From contig NZ_JBEGII010000001.1 of NCBI RefSeq assembly GCF_040675875.1, positions 1,674,001-1,738,000 of the forward strand: DNA of 64,000 nt. The letters run 5' to 3'. The notes under the pieces were generated by a model. The model was not told the DNA's origin. It searched no databases and saw only the letters and a list, made by a program, of their open reading frames with translations. The stretch's first letter is position 1, and every line of letters starts with the position of its first letter. The translations under genes and the position numbers were made by a program. This document shows, in pieces, positions 1-7,367 of the stretch. The DNA is from Microbacterium sp. LWO12-1.2 (GTDB lineage: Bacteria > Actinomycetota > Actinomycetes > Actinomycetales > Microbacteriaceae).

Positions 1-1692
1 CATCGCCTTCTGGAAGGCGGATGCGGTGGCCGCGGACGATACAACCTTAGTCGGCTCGTCCAGAGTGACCACGACGACGTACTGCGGATCGTCCACGGGC
101 GCGAAGCCCACCATGCTCGTGTAGTACACCCCGGCCTTGTATCCGCCCTTGCCGTCGGGAACCTGCGCGGTACCGGTCTTGCTGGTCACGCGATAGCCGG
201 GAACCTGGATGCGCTCGGCGTTGCCGCCCTGCACCGCGACGTTCTCGAGCATGCGCGTGAGGTCGGCGGCTGTCTGCTCGGTGACGATCTGCTCGTGCTT
301 CGGCTCCTCGGCCGCGACCACGGTGCCATCCGGCTGAGTGCAGGACTCGATCAGCGACAGGTCGATCTTCTCGCCGCCGTTCGCGATCGCCTGGTACGCC
401 CCGGCGACCTGTGCGGCGGTGACGGTGAAGAACTGGCCGAACGTGGTGGTGTACAGCGACTGGTTGTCCCACTCGCTCACGGGGTGCAGGGTGCCGGAGA
501 CCTCGGTCGGGAAGCCGATCGTGTCCGTACCGACACCGAACCGCTGAAGATAGTCGTAACGCACCTCGGGGCTGACCGTCGTACCGAACTTCGACAGGGC
601 GACGTTCGACGAGTCGATCAGCGCACCGGCGAGCGTGTAGTTGTAGGCCGCATGCGAGAACGCATCGTTGATCACGGCGCCGTTCGGGAACTTCTCTCGA
701 GAGGATGCGCTCACCGTGCTGAGGGGTGTGAGGCCTGCCCCCTCCATCGCGGCTGCCGCGGTGATGGCCTTGAAGGTCGATCCGGGCTCGAAGTCGTGGT
801 GGAAGATCTCGCTGCCCCAGTCGTCGGCCGTCATCGACCCGAGGTCGTTGGGGTCGAGCGCCGGCCACTCCGCCGCAGCGCGGATCTTTCCGGTCTTGAC
901 TTCGACGACCGTCACCGTTCCGCCCTTGGCGCCCTGCTTCTGGGCCTCCTCGGTGATCATCTGCTGCAGGTACCAGTTCAGGTCGCTGTTGATGGTCAGT
1001 TGCACGGTGCCGCCGTCGACCGCGTTCACGGTGCGTTCGCTCCCGGGGATGACGACCCCGTCCTTGCCGATGCGGTAGCTCTCCTCGCCGTCGACGGGCG
1101 CGAGGCAGGACTGCTCCATCTGCTCGATGCCCGCCTGTGCCTTGCCGCTGCCGTCGAGGAATCCGACGATGTTCCCCGCGACCGCGCCGTTGGGGTACAC
1201 CCGGGTCTCGCGCGCTTTCATGTGCAGGTAGGCGAGCTTCAGGTCGCGCAGCTCGATGTACTGATCCGTCGTGAGCGACTTCTTCAGCTGGACGTACTGG
1301 CTCTCGGGGTTCTCGGCGAGAGCGTTCGCCACGAGCGCGCGCACCTCGTCGCCGGTCTGGCCGGTGACCGCTGCGATCTTGTCCGCGGCTTCGTCCCAGG
1401 GGACCTTGGGCTCCTTCTTCTCCAACTCGGTGATCACGAGCGGGCTGAGCTCCGCGTCGTAGACCATCACGCTCGAGGCGAGCACTGTGCCGTTCGAGTC
1501 GACGATCGCCCCCCGTTGCCCGGGGATGCTGTCGCCCTTGCCGATGTGCTTGAGCGAGTTGTTGACGTGCTCGTCGGCGCTCACGACCTGGATGTCGACC
1601 AGACGCACGACGAAGACGGCGAGCACCGCGAGGATCACGGCGAGGGCGACGACTGTCCGTCGCCGCGGTCCGCGGGTGGCTCGTGTCGTCAT
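1..1692 (-). CDS. ftsI: Septal peptidoglycan transpeptidase (PBP, FtsI/PbpB), 3' end outside window
   Basis: Class B penicillin-binding protein that cross-links septal peptidoglycan in the divisome. Visible from the ATG at 1692: an Arg-rich cytoplasmic tail, one membrane anchor (about residues 14-31), a PBP dimerisation region starting at GQRGAIVDSNG, then the transpeptidase domain. The three catalytic motifs are present: STFK (Ser305-Lys308), SSN (361-363) and KTG (505-507). The frame runs off the left edge after 564 codons, just past KTG, so only a short C-terminal piece should be missing. It is the last visible gene of the leftward mraZ-rsmH-ftsL-ftsI series and starts 43 nt after ftsL. 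The call rests on motifs plus dcw context. Confidence 0.96.
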   Translation of the reverse strand, partial: MTTRATRGPRRRTVVALAVILAVLAVFVVRLVDIQVVSADEHVNNSLKHIGKGDSIPGQRGAIVDSNGTVLASSVMVYDAELSPLVITELEKKEPKVPWDEAADKIAAVTGQTGDEVRALVANALAENPESQYVQLKKSLTTDQYIELRDLKLAYLHMKARETRVYPNGAVAGNIVGFLDGSGKAQAGIEQMEQSCLAPVDGEESYRIGKDGVVIPGSERTVNAVDGGTVQLTINSDLNWYLQQMITEEAQKQGAKGGTVTVVEVKTGKIRAAAEWPALDPNDLGSMTADDWGSEIFHHDFEPGSTFKAITAAAAMEGAGLTPLSTVSASSREKFPNGAVINDAFSHAAYNYTLAGALIDSSNVALSKFGTTVSPEVRYDYLQRFGVGTDTIGFPTEVSGTLHPVSEWDNQSLYTTTFGQFFTVTAAQVAGAYQAIANGGEKIDLSLIESCTQPDGTVVAAEEPKHEQIVTEQTAADLTRMLENVAVQGGNAERIQVPGYRVTSKTGTAQVPDGKGGYKAGVYYTSMVGFAPVDDPQYVVVVTLDEPTKVVSSAATASAFQKAM

Positions 1693-1735
1693 GGGATCTC
1701 TCCGTCGGATCGTGTGCGGTCTGCGTGCGGGTCGG

Positions 1736-2302
1736 CTAGTGCGTCGTGGGGCTGGGGAGGCCGTCGGTGATCGCCGGCGGAAGGTCCTGCGTGGCCGGAT
1801 CGACCGCGCTGTTCTCCGGCACAGGGGTGTCGACGGGAGGAGCGGTGATGAGCGCGTTGCTCACGGCACCGCTGCCGTTCGGGTCGACGGTCGATGTCCA
1901 GTCCGCGCCGGATCCGACACCGAACACCGCACCGTCGCTCAGGCGCAGGTACGAGGGAGACCCTGCGACCACCATGCCGAGATCCGAGGCCGCACTCGCG
2001 AGCGCCTGGGGAGAGCTGAGCCCTGTCAGCTCCTCTTGGAGGGCGTGTGTGCGCAGGTTGAGCTCGCGCTGCTGCGATGACAGGTCGGCGAGTACGAACG
2101 AGTCCTGCGTGATCGCGAGAGACAGCCCGATCTGCGCTGCTCCGATCGCGAGCGCTCCGCCGAGCGCCATGAGCGCGTACGCCAGCTTGGGCTTGCGACG
2201 AGGCTTGCTCTCGGTGACCGGGCGCAGCCGGCGCTCGGGTGCGCGTGCGGGTGCCGGCGTGACCGGCAGCGCCGGCTTGCGGACGGTGGCGTTCAGGCTC
2301 AT
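1736..2302 (-). CDS. ftsL: FtsL-like divisome protein
   Basis: Small bitopic membrane protein of 188 aa between rsmH and ftsI, the position of ftsL (Rv2164c in Mycobacterium). It has a basic, Pro-rich cytoplasmic N-terminus, one membrane helix (about residues 40-65, starting [10 protein letters not shown]), then a short region with leucine-zipper character ([20 protein letters not shown]) and a Pro-rich extracytoplasmic tail. In the family it forms the FtsQ-FtsL-FtsB complex that activates FtsW/FtsI. The ATG overlaps the rsmH stop by 4 nt (ATGA), so translation is probably coupled. FtsL proteins diverge strongly, so the assignment relies on topology and synteny. Confidence 0.85.
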   Translation of the reverse strand: MSLNATVRKPALPVTPAPARAPERRLRPVTESKPRRKPKLAYALMALGGALAIGAAQIGLSLAITQDSFVLADLSSQQRELNLRTHALQEELTGLSSPQALASAASDLGMVVAGSPSYLRLSDGAVFGVGSGADWTSTVDPNGSGAVSNALITAPPVDTPVPENSAVDPATQDLPPAITDGLPSPTTH

Positions 2303-3237
2303 GCGCGGTCCCGCACCTTCTCGGCGGCCCGCAGCCGCACCGGGATCGCCCGGGGGTTGCGTGCGCGTTCGGCGTCGTCGGCAAGCTCTGCGCCCTTGGT
2401 GAGGATGCGGAAGCGAGGAGCGTGCTCAGGCAGTTCGACCGGAAGCCCCGCAGGGGCGGTCGAGGCGGCAGCCGCGGCGAACGCCTGCTTCACGAGGCGG
2501 TCCTCCAGCGACTGGTACGACATCACGGCGATGCGACCGCCGACGTTCAGTGACTCCATGGCTGACGGGATGGCGTCGGCGAGGACGTTGAGCTCGGCGT
2601 TGACCTCGATGCGCAGCGCTTGGAAGACCCGCTTCGCCGGATGCCCAGCGCGCTGAGCGGCTGCCGGTGTCGCGGCGATCAGGATCTCGACGAGCTCGCC
2701 CGACCGCAGGATCGGCTTCTTCTGCCGAGCATCGATGATGAAGCGCGCGTAGCGGCCGGCCAGCTTCTCCTCGCCGTAGCGCTCGAAGATGCGGCGGAGG
2801 TTTCCCTCGTTGTAGGTCGCGATGACCTCGGCGGCGGTGATGCCCTTGGTCTGATCCATCCGCATGTCGAGCGGCGCATCCTTGGAGTACGCGAAGCCGC
2901 GCTCGGCCTCGTCGAGCTGCAGCGAAGAGACGCCGAGGTCGAAGAGGATCGCCGAAGCTCCCTGCGCGTGCAGCCCGATCTCGTCGTAGACGGTGTGGAC
3001 GAGCGTGACGCGGTCCCCGAACGGGGCGAGCCGCTCCCCCGCGATGCGCAGGGCATCGGTGTCGCGGTCTAGTCCGATGAGTCGGATGTGGGGGAAGCGC
3101 TCGAGGAATGCTTCGGAGTGGCCGCCCATGCCGAGAGTGGCATCGACGAGCACGGCTCCGTCCGCGTGCAGGGCAGGGGCGAGCAGCTCGACGCAGCGGT
3201 CGAGCAGTACGGGGGTGTGAATGTCTCGGAGGTTCAT
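2299..3237 (-). CDS. rsmH: 16S rRNA (cytosine1402-N4)-methyltransferase RsmH (MraW)
   Basis: SAM-dependent methyltransferase that modifies C1402 of 16S rRNA in the ribosomal P site. The 312-aa length is typical. The N-terminal [13 protein letters not shown] is the family signature. The SAM-binding glycine loop is [14 protein letters not shown], followed by [20 protein letters not shown] and [15 protein letters not shown] are conserved substrate-side motifs. It lies in the dcw cluster downstream of mraZ and overlaps ftsL by 4 nt. The 102-nt gap to mraZ carries a candidate structured RNA (see 3240-3330). Confidence 0.97.
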   Translation of the reverse strand: MNLRDIHTPVLLDRCVELLAPALHADGAVLVDATLGMGGHSEAFLERFPHIRLIGLDRDTDALRIAGERLAPFGDRVTLVHTVYDEIGLHAQGASAILFDLGVSSLQLDEAERGFAYSKDAPLDMRMDQTKGITAAEVIATYNEGNLRRIFERYGEEKLAGRYARFIIDARQKKPILRSGELVEILIAATPAAAQRAGHPAKRVFQALRIEVNAELNVLADAIPSAMESLNVGGRIAVMSYQSLEDRLVKQAFAAAAASTAPAGLPVELPEHAPRFRILTKGAELADDAERARNPRAIPVRLRAAEKVRDRA

Positions 3238-3239
3238 GA

Positions 3240-3330
3240 TCTTTCTCGGGGTGACCTTCGGCTCTGATCCCCCTCCGCTTCTCGACCCGGCACCGGGGAA
3301 GTGTGTCGGGGCGGGAGCGGCGGGGCATCA
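3240..3330 (-). ncRNA. Candidate cis-regulatory RNA upstream of rsmH (mraW-motif-like)
   Basis: The mraZ-rsmH intergenic leader, read on the minus strand, folds into a hairpin at 3310-3286. The 8-bp stem has one mismatch (CCCGACAC against GTGCCGGG), and its 9-nt terminal loop contains CTTCCCC (3301-3295). A G-rich GGGGGAT lies about 25 nt downstream, before the start codon. An actinobacterial 'mraW' RNA motif is described in the 5' region of mraW (rsmH) genes, and I recall a conserved CUUCCCC loop. The match of position, hairpin and loop is what I see; the family assignment is inference without a covariance search. Confidence 0.6.
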
Positions 3331-3339
3331 CAGCCGTGG

Positions 3340-3771
3340 TCAGAAGAGTCCCGGAATCACCTCCTGCTCGAGGTCGGAGTAGGTCTCCTCGCCGGCGGCG
3401 AGGTAGGTGTTCCAGCTCTCGGCGTCCCAGATCTCGGCGTGGGCGCCGACTCCGGTGACGATGAGTTCCTTCTGCAGCCCTGCGTACTGACGCAGGTGGG
3501 CGGGGATGGTGATGCGGTTCTGGCTGTCTGGCATCTCCGCACTCGCACCGGAGAGGAACAGTCGCATGAAGTCACGCGCCTGCTTGTTCGCGAGCGGAGC
3601 CTGACGGATCCGCTCGTGCATCGCCTCGAACTCGGCCGTGCTGAAGACGTAGAGGCAGCGTTCCTGACCTCGGGTGACGACGATGCCGCCGCCGAGGTCT
3701 TCACGGAACTTCGCGGGAAGGATGACCCTTCCTTTGTCGTCCAGCTTCGGTGAATGCGTCCCTAGCAACAT
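3340..3771 (-). CDS. mraZ: Division/cell wall cluster transcriptional regulator MraZ
   Basis: DNA-binding regulator at the head of the dcw operon. The 143 aa form two SpoVT-AbrB-like repeats with the family DxxxR signatures: DDKGR in the first half ([16 protein letters not shown]) and DSQNR in the second ([15 protein letters not shown]). MraZ forms ring-shaped oligomers that bind tandem G-rich boxes upstream of its own gene. Three such repeats lie 40-70 nt upstream at 3812-3841, so autoregulation is expected. The start is the ATG at 3771, preceded by a purine-rich AGAGGGGGTGAT. Confidence 0.97.
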   Translation of the reverse strand: MLLGTHSPKLDDKGRVILPAKFREDLGGGIVVTRGQERCLYVFSTAEFEAMHERIRQAPLANKQARDFMRLFLSGASAEMPDSQNRITIPAHLRQYAGLQKELIVTGVGAHAEIWDAESWNTYLAAGEETYSDLEQEVIPGLF

Positions 3772-3811
3772 CGGCCATCACCCCCTCTGCGTCCGGCCAA
3801 CTCGAGGTGCG

Positions 3812-3841
3812 CCCCACTTTACTCCACTTTCCTCCACATTC
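3812..3841 (-). promoter_or_regulatory. Proximal MraZ boxes: three 10-bp GTGGNG repeats
   Basis: On the minus strand GTGGAGGAAA, GTGGAGTAAA and GTGGGG follow one another with an exact 10-bp period, about 40-70 nt upstream of the mraZ ATG. MraZ in other bacteria binds TGGGN or GTGG-type direct repeats with 10-bp spacing, so this is the expected operator at the dcw promoter. Confidence 0.8.
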
Positions 3842-3908
3842 CTACGGTCAATCGCGGCGAAGACGCCCATCACGGCACGGCGTCGCTTGAGATTCCGCGG
3901 AATCTCGC

Positions 3909-3940
3909 GGTGGAGGAAGGTGGAGGGCCAGTGGAGGGAC
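3909..3940 (+). promoter_or_regulatory. Distal GTGGAG repeat cluster in opposite orientation
   Basis: On the plus strand GTGGAGGAAG, GTGGAGGGCC and GTGGAGGGAC occur with 10- and 11-bp spacing, about 140-170 bp upstream of mraZ. This is the same core as the proximal boxes but inverted. A single further GTGGAG is at 4049. The repetition is direct observation; a role as a second MraZ site is inference. Confidence 0.55.
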
Positions 3941-4000
3941 CACAGGGCAGGCCGGCGTAATCGCGCGCGCCGAAAACCGGCGTCATGCGACCGCATATAC

Positions 4001-4039
4001 GAAGAAGGCCCGGATGCTCAGAGCATCCGGGCCTTCTTC
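4001..4039. terminator. Strong hairpin terminator between the DUF3040 gene and mraZ
   Basis: A perfect 18-bp inverted repeat (4001-4018 and 4022-4039) with a 3-nt loop, beginning GAAGAAGGCCCGGATGCT. It lies 21 nt beyond the stop of the leftward DUF3040 gene and separates it from the mraZ promoter. Confidence 0.85.
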
Positions 4040-4059
4040 AGAAGTAAGTGGAGGGGCGG

Positions 4060-4434
4060 TCAGCGACCGTCCTGTCGCCGATCCCATCGGTCGTTCATGC
4101 GATCCATGAAGGATGCGGAGTCCTGCCGCTTGGCGGAGGCGGCTTCACGCGGCACAGCCGGAGTGGTGCGTCGCACGGGCGTGACGGCGAACATCACACC
4201 GGCCAGCATGGCGGCGAATCCGATGACACCGACCACGATGCCCCAGACGTCGCCGATGATCACTCCGGCGACCAGCGCACCGACGCCGGCCAGCAGCAGC
4301 AGTGCACCGTAGACGAGGTTGCGATAGCTCAGTGTGCGATCACCTGACGGCGCGCTCACGACGTCTGCGTCGTTGTGGAGGAGATGGCGTTCCATCTCAT
4401 CGAGCAGACGCTGCTCCTGTTCGGAGAGTGGCAT
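4060..4434 (-). CDS. DUF3040 family small membrane protein
   Basis: A 124-aa protein starting at the ATG at 4434 (MPLSEQEQRLLDEMERHL), the signature N-terminus of DUF3040 proteins found next to the dcw cluster in Actinobacteria. After the acidic or amphipathic N-terminal helix there are two membrane helices (LVYGALLLLAGVGALVAGVI and WGIVVGVIGFAAMLAGVMFA) and a basic C-terminal tail. Function is unknown; the family is membrane-associated. The same frame stays open upstream to 5172, but that part is antisense to the polyprenyl synthase, so it is not coding. Confidence 0.9.
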   Translation of the reverse strand: MPLSEQEQRLLDEMERHLLHNDADVVSAPSGDRTLSYRNLVYGALLLLAGVGALVAGVIIGDVWGIVVGVIGFAAMLAGVMFAVTPVRRTTPAVPREAASAKRQDSASFMDRMNDRWDRRQDGR

Positions 4435-4518
4435 TTCGTCCCCCTCGGGTATTCGTTCATCCATTCTACGCGCGCCCGGGCATCCGGGGCTAGCAGTTCG
4501 GCTCCTCCTTGCTTTACG

Positions 4519-4531
4519 TATGCTGGGAGTG
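4519..4531 (+). promoter_or_regulatory. -10 element for a leaderless idsA transcript
   Basis: TATGCT (4519-4524) is followed by six nucleotides and the GTG start at 4531. The spacing fits transcription starting at or next to the start codon. The same arrangement recurs at many genes in this window. Confidence 0.55.
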
Positions 4532-5619
4532 TGCCATCCCCCACTCCGATCCAGGACGCCGTCGCCCTCCGTCTGGAGCGATTCATCGCACAGATGCGTA
4601 GCGAATCCGACGAGTACGGCCCCGATGCCGCGAGCTTCCTCGACGCGGCGGCGGAGACGCTGATCGGGGGCAAGCGACTGCGCGCTCGTTTCTGCCACGC
4701 CGGGTGGCGAGCAACCGCACGTTTCCTTGACCGAAGCGCCATCGAGACCGACACGCTGTGGGATGTCTGCGCCGCATTGGAGATCTTCCAGTCGGCCGCG
4801 CTCGTCCATGACGACCTGATCGACAACTCCGACACCCGCCGCGGCCGACCCGCTGCGCATCGAGCTCTCGAGAACTCGCACCGAGCCGCGCGCTGGACAG
4901 GCGACGCCGCCGCATTCGGCCGCGCATCGGCGATCCTGCTCGGCGACCTTCTCGTAGCCTGGAGCGACGATCTGCTGGAGTCCGCGCTCGATTCCCATCC
5001 CTTCGCCCGCACGGTCCGCGCCGAATATGCGCGCATGAGGCGCGACGTCACGACGGGACAGTTCCTCGACATCGCGGAGGAGTCCGCCTGGATAGTGAAC
5101 GAGAACGGCACTCATGCCGACCGCGCGCTGCGCATCGCATCCCTCAAATCGGCGCGATACAGCATCGAGCAACCGCTGATCCTCGGCGCGGCCCTCGCCG
5201 GCGCTGATGCCGACCAGGTGCAGGCGCTGCGCCGATTCGGCCGACCGGTCGGAATGGCGTTCCAGCTGCGCGACGACGTCCTTGGCGTGTTCGGCGATGC
5301 CGCCGTCACCGGGAAACCCGCGGGCGACGACCTTCGGGAGGGAAAGCGGACGGTTCTGGTCGCCCTCACCCGCGAAGCCCTCGATTCCCCCGCACGGACC
5401 GTCTTCGACGAGATGCTCGGCGACCCGGAGCTGACCGCGCAGCAGGTGTCGTTCCTGCAGGCGACCATCGAAGGGTCAGGCGCTCTGGAGCGCATCGAGA
5501 CGATGATCGCCGATTACGCGCGAGAGGCCGATCAGGCCCTCAGCGGCGCGCGGCTCGACAACGCCGCCGTCGGGGATCTGCGCGATCTGGCGCGCGCAGC
5601 GACCGTCCGTTCCGCCTGA
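4531..5619 (+). CDS. Polyprenyl diphosphate synthase (IdsA2/GrcC-type trans-isoprenyl synthase)
   Basis: Elongates allylic diphosphates with isopentenyl diphosphate to make medium or long prenyl chains (geranylgeranyl or longer) for quinones, carotenoids or lipid carriers. 362 aa from the GTG at 4531. Signatures: GGKRLRARF, the first Asp-rich motif HDDLIDNSDTRRGRPAAH, GDLLVAWSDDLL, and the second Asp-rich motif FQLRDDVLGVFGD followed by GDDLREGKRTVLV. The position beside mraZ and before the Rv2175c-like gene matches idsA2 (Rv2173) of Mycobacterium. Product chain length cannot be read reliably from sequence. The upstream in-frame codons from 4375 overlap the divergent DUF3040 gene and are excluded. 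Confidence 0.93.
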   Translation: MPSPTPIQDAVALRLERFIAQMRSESDEYGPDAASFLDAAAETLIGGKRLRARFCHAGWRATARFLDRSAIETDTLWDVCAALEIFQSAALVHDDLIDNSDTRRGRPAAHRALENSHRAARWTGDAAAFGRASAILLGDLLVAWSDDLLESALDSHPFARTVRAEYARMRRDVTTGQFLDIAEESAWIVNENGTHADRALRIASLKSARYSIEQPLILGAALAGADADQVQALRRFGRPVGMAFQLRDDVLGVFGDAAVTGKPAGDDLREGKRTVLVALTREALDSPARTVFDEMLGDPELTAQQVSFLQATIEGSGALERIETMIADYAREADQALSGARLDNAAVGDLRDLARAATVRSA

Positions 5620-5639
5620 AGCGACCGAAGGATTCGGCC

Positions 5640-5999
5640 TCAGACGAGCGTCCGGGCCACGCGACGGACTTCGCTCTTGTGCCCTGCCAGCAGCGCGGCG
5701 ATCGGGGAACGGCCGAGGCTCTCGTCTTCCTCGAGCAGCCAGTCGATGAGCTCGTCATCGGTGAATCCGGCGTCCTGCAGCACGATGATCGTGCCACGCA
5801 GAGAGCTGAGCGGCTGGCCGTCGACGATGAACACGGCGGGAACGGCGAAGACGCCCGTACGGCGAGATCCGACGAGGTAGTGGTCGTCGATGAGTCGGCG
5901 CACACGTCCGAGCGGTTCATCGAGCGCTTCGACCAGGTCGGGCATCGTCAGCCACTCGGCGGCAGGGTTCACAGCAACGTTCTCAGACACGTTGCCCAC
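5640..5999 (-). CDS. Rv2175c-like winged-helix DNA-binding protein (putative PknL substrate)
   Basis: A 119-aa protein matching the Rv2175c family: an N-terminal HTH (PAAEWLTMPDLVEALDEPLGRVRRLIDD), then VFAVPAVFIVDGQPLSSLRGTIIVLQDAGFTDDELIDWLL. In M. tuberculosis Rv2175c binds DNA and is phosphorylated by PknL on an N-terminal Thr. Here a PASTA kinase gene lies 1.4 kb away in the same relative order, though that Thr position is not obvious in MGNVSENVAVNPAAEWLT. The start is the GTG at 5999, with a good ribosome site GAGGTGAG just upstream. It is convergent with the polyprenyl synthase and divergent from the LysM gene. Confidence 0.88.
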   Translation of the reverse strand: MGNVSENVAVNPAAEWLTMPDLVEALDEPLGRVRRLIDDHYLVGSRRTGVFAVPAVFIVDGQPLSSLRGTIIVLQDAGFTDDELIDWLLEEDESLGRSPIAALLAGHKSEVRRVARTLV

Positions 6000-6031
6000 T
6001 ATCTCACCTCAGAACGCGCACCGCATATCGG

Positions 6032-6088
6032 CACTCCAGTCACATCCGTCACTTCAGTCACTTCTGTTGACTTCTATTTACTTCCGTG
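6032..6088. repeat. Tandem CACTTC-type 9-10 bp repeats in a divergent promoter region
   Basis: Six degenerate units run head to tail: CACTCCAGT, CACATCCGT, CACTTCAGT, CACTTCTGTT, GACTTCTATT, TACTTCCGTGT. They fill the spacer between the divergent Rv2175c-like and LysM genes. The phased 9-10 bp period suggests binding of one protein on one face of the helix. A -35-like TTGACT (6067-6072) lies inside. Confidence 0.6.
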
Positions 6089-6121
6089 TCAGCGTGTCAG
6101 GAGCTCGAAAAGGGGGCAACC

Positions 6122-7288
6122 TTGAGACTGCACACCGCCACGCGTCGCACGCGTCACATTCAGCTGGGAGTGCCCGCAGCCGTGTTGGGGGCATTGGCCG
6201 GGACCCTCGCCGTGTCTCCCGCAGCCGCCGCTTCGCAGGAGACCGCGCCGATCGAACGATTCCACGGCTCCGGCCGCCTCGTGCCGGCGCAGTCGGCGCC
6301 GGCGAGCTACGTCGTGCGCGCCGGGGACACGATTTCGGCGATCGCGGGACGCTACGGCCTCCGCACTGCCGACGTGCTGACCTGGAACGGCCTCTCTTGG
6401 CGCTCGGTGATCTACCCAGGGCAGACGCTCAGGCTCCTCGCCCCCGCGACAGCCCCGGCACCGGTGGCCTCGCCCGCCGCCGCCCCCTCGACCTCCGCGC
6501 ACACCGTCGTCGCCGGCGACACCGTCTACGGCATCGCGAACAAGTACGGCACGACCGTCGACGCCGTGCTGGCGGCCAACGGGCTCACGCGCGCATCGAT
6601 CATCTACCCCGGGCAGAAGCTCGCCGTCTCGGGCGGTTCGACGCCGTCGACGGCCGCCGCACCGGCAGCGGTCGTGGCTCCCGCAGCCACGACATCCACG
6701 CGCACGCACACCGTCGTCGCCGGCGACACAGTCTTCGCGATCGCTCAGAAATACGGTACGAGCACGCAGGCGCTCTTCGCATTGAACGGCCTCGCCTCGT
6801 CGTCGATCATCTACCCTGGGCAGCAACTGATCGTCGAACAGGCTGCCGCGACGGCAGCGGCAGCCACTCCGCCCACCACCTCCCTGGACGCCGAGCAGAT
6901 CGCCGCTGCGACCCTCATCATCCGCATCGGCCGGGAACTCGGCGTCTCCGACCGCGGGATAGCGATCGCCCTGGCGACCGGGATGGTCGAGTCCGGTCTG
7001 CGCAATCTCGGCTGGGGCGACCGGGACTCCCTCGGGATCTTCCAACAACGGCCGAGCACTGGATGGGGAACTCCCGCCCAGGTACAGGATGCCGACCGCA
7101 GCACACGCGTCTTCTATGGCGGGCCGCACGACCCCAACGGCAGCGTGACGCGCGGACTGCTCGACATCCCCGGCTGGGAGCAGCTGTCGTTCACCGACGC
7201 CGCTCAGGCGGTCCAGATCTCGGCATATCCGAACCGATACGGCCAGTGGGAGACCCAGGCGTACCAGTGGCTCGCCGCACATGGATGA
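6122..7288 (+). CDS. Secreted protein with three LysM domains and a C-terminal lysozyme/transglycosylase-like domain
   Basis: Cell-wall-binding exported protein, 388 aa. An N-terminal signal peptide (basic start, then LGVPAAVLGALAGTLAVSPAAAA) is followed by three LysM repeats (SYVVRAGDTISAIAGRYGL, AHTVVAGDTVYGIANKYGT, THTVVAGDTVFAIAQKYGT), each ending in IYPGQ, separated by Ala/Pro/Thr linkers. The C-terminal 130 residues (IAIALATGMVESGLRNL, LGIFQQRPSTGWGTPAQ) resemble goose-lysozyme or transglycosylase-like domains, with a possible catalytic Glu in MVESGL. The TTG at 6122 is chosen because AGGGGG sits 5 nt upstream; an in-frame GTG at 6086 would place that site inside the gene and add a non-signal extension. 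Confidence 0.88.
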   Translation: MRLHTATRRTRHIQLGVPAAVLGALAGTLAVSPAAAASQETAPIERFHGSGRLVPAQSAPASYVVRAGDTISAIAGRYGLRTADVLTWNGLSWRSVIYPGQTLRLLAPATAPAPVASPAAAPSTSAHTVVAGDTVYGIANKYGTTVDAVLAANGLTRASIIYPGQKLAVSGGSTPSTAAAPAAVVAPAATTSTRTHTVVAGDTVFAIAQKYGTSTQALFALNGLASSSIIYPGQQLIVEQAAATAAAATPPTTSLDAEQIAAATLIIRIGRELGVSDRGIAIALATGMVESGLRNLGWGDRDSLGIFQQRPSTGWGTPAQVQDADRSTRVFYGGPHDPNGSVTRGLLDIPGWEQLSFTDAAQAVQISAYPNRYGQWETQAYQWLAAHG

Positions 7289-7354
7289 GTGCGGTTCAGA
7301 AAACCCGAAGGCCTCAGGGGTGAGCCGTTCCCCAGGCTTTCAGGCAGTTCTCCA

Positions 7355-7367
7355 TAGAATTCTGACG
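7355..7367 (+). promoter_or_regulatory. -10 element for a leaderless pknL transcript
   Basis: TAGAAT (7355-7360), six nucleotides, then the GTG start at 7367. No Shine-Dalgarno sequence is visible. Confidence 0.6.

Noticed and set aside
4435..5172. N-terminal 246-residue extension of the minus-strand frame that contains DUF3040
   Set aside because: It is antisense to the conserved polyprenyl synthase, and the DUF3040 signature N-terminus starts at 4434.
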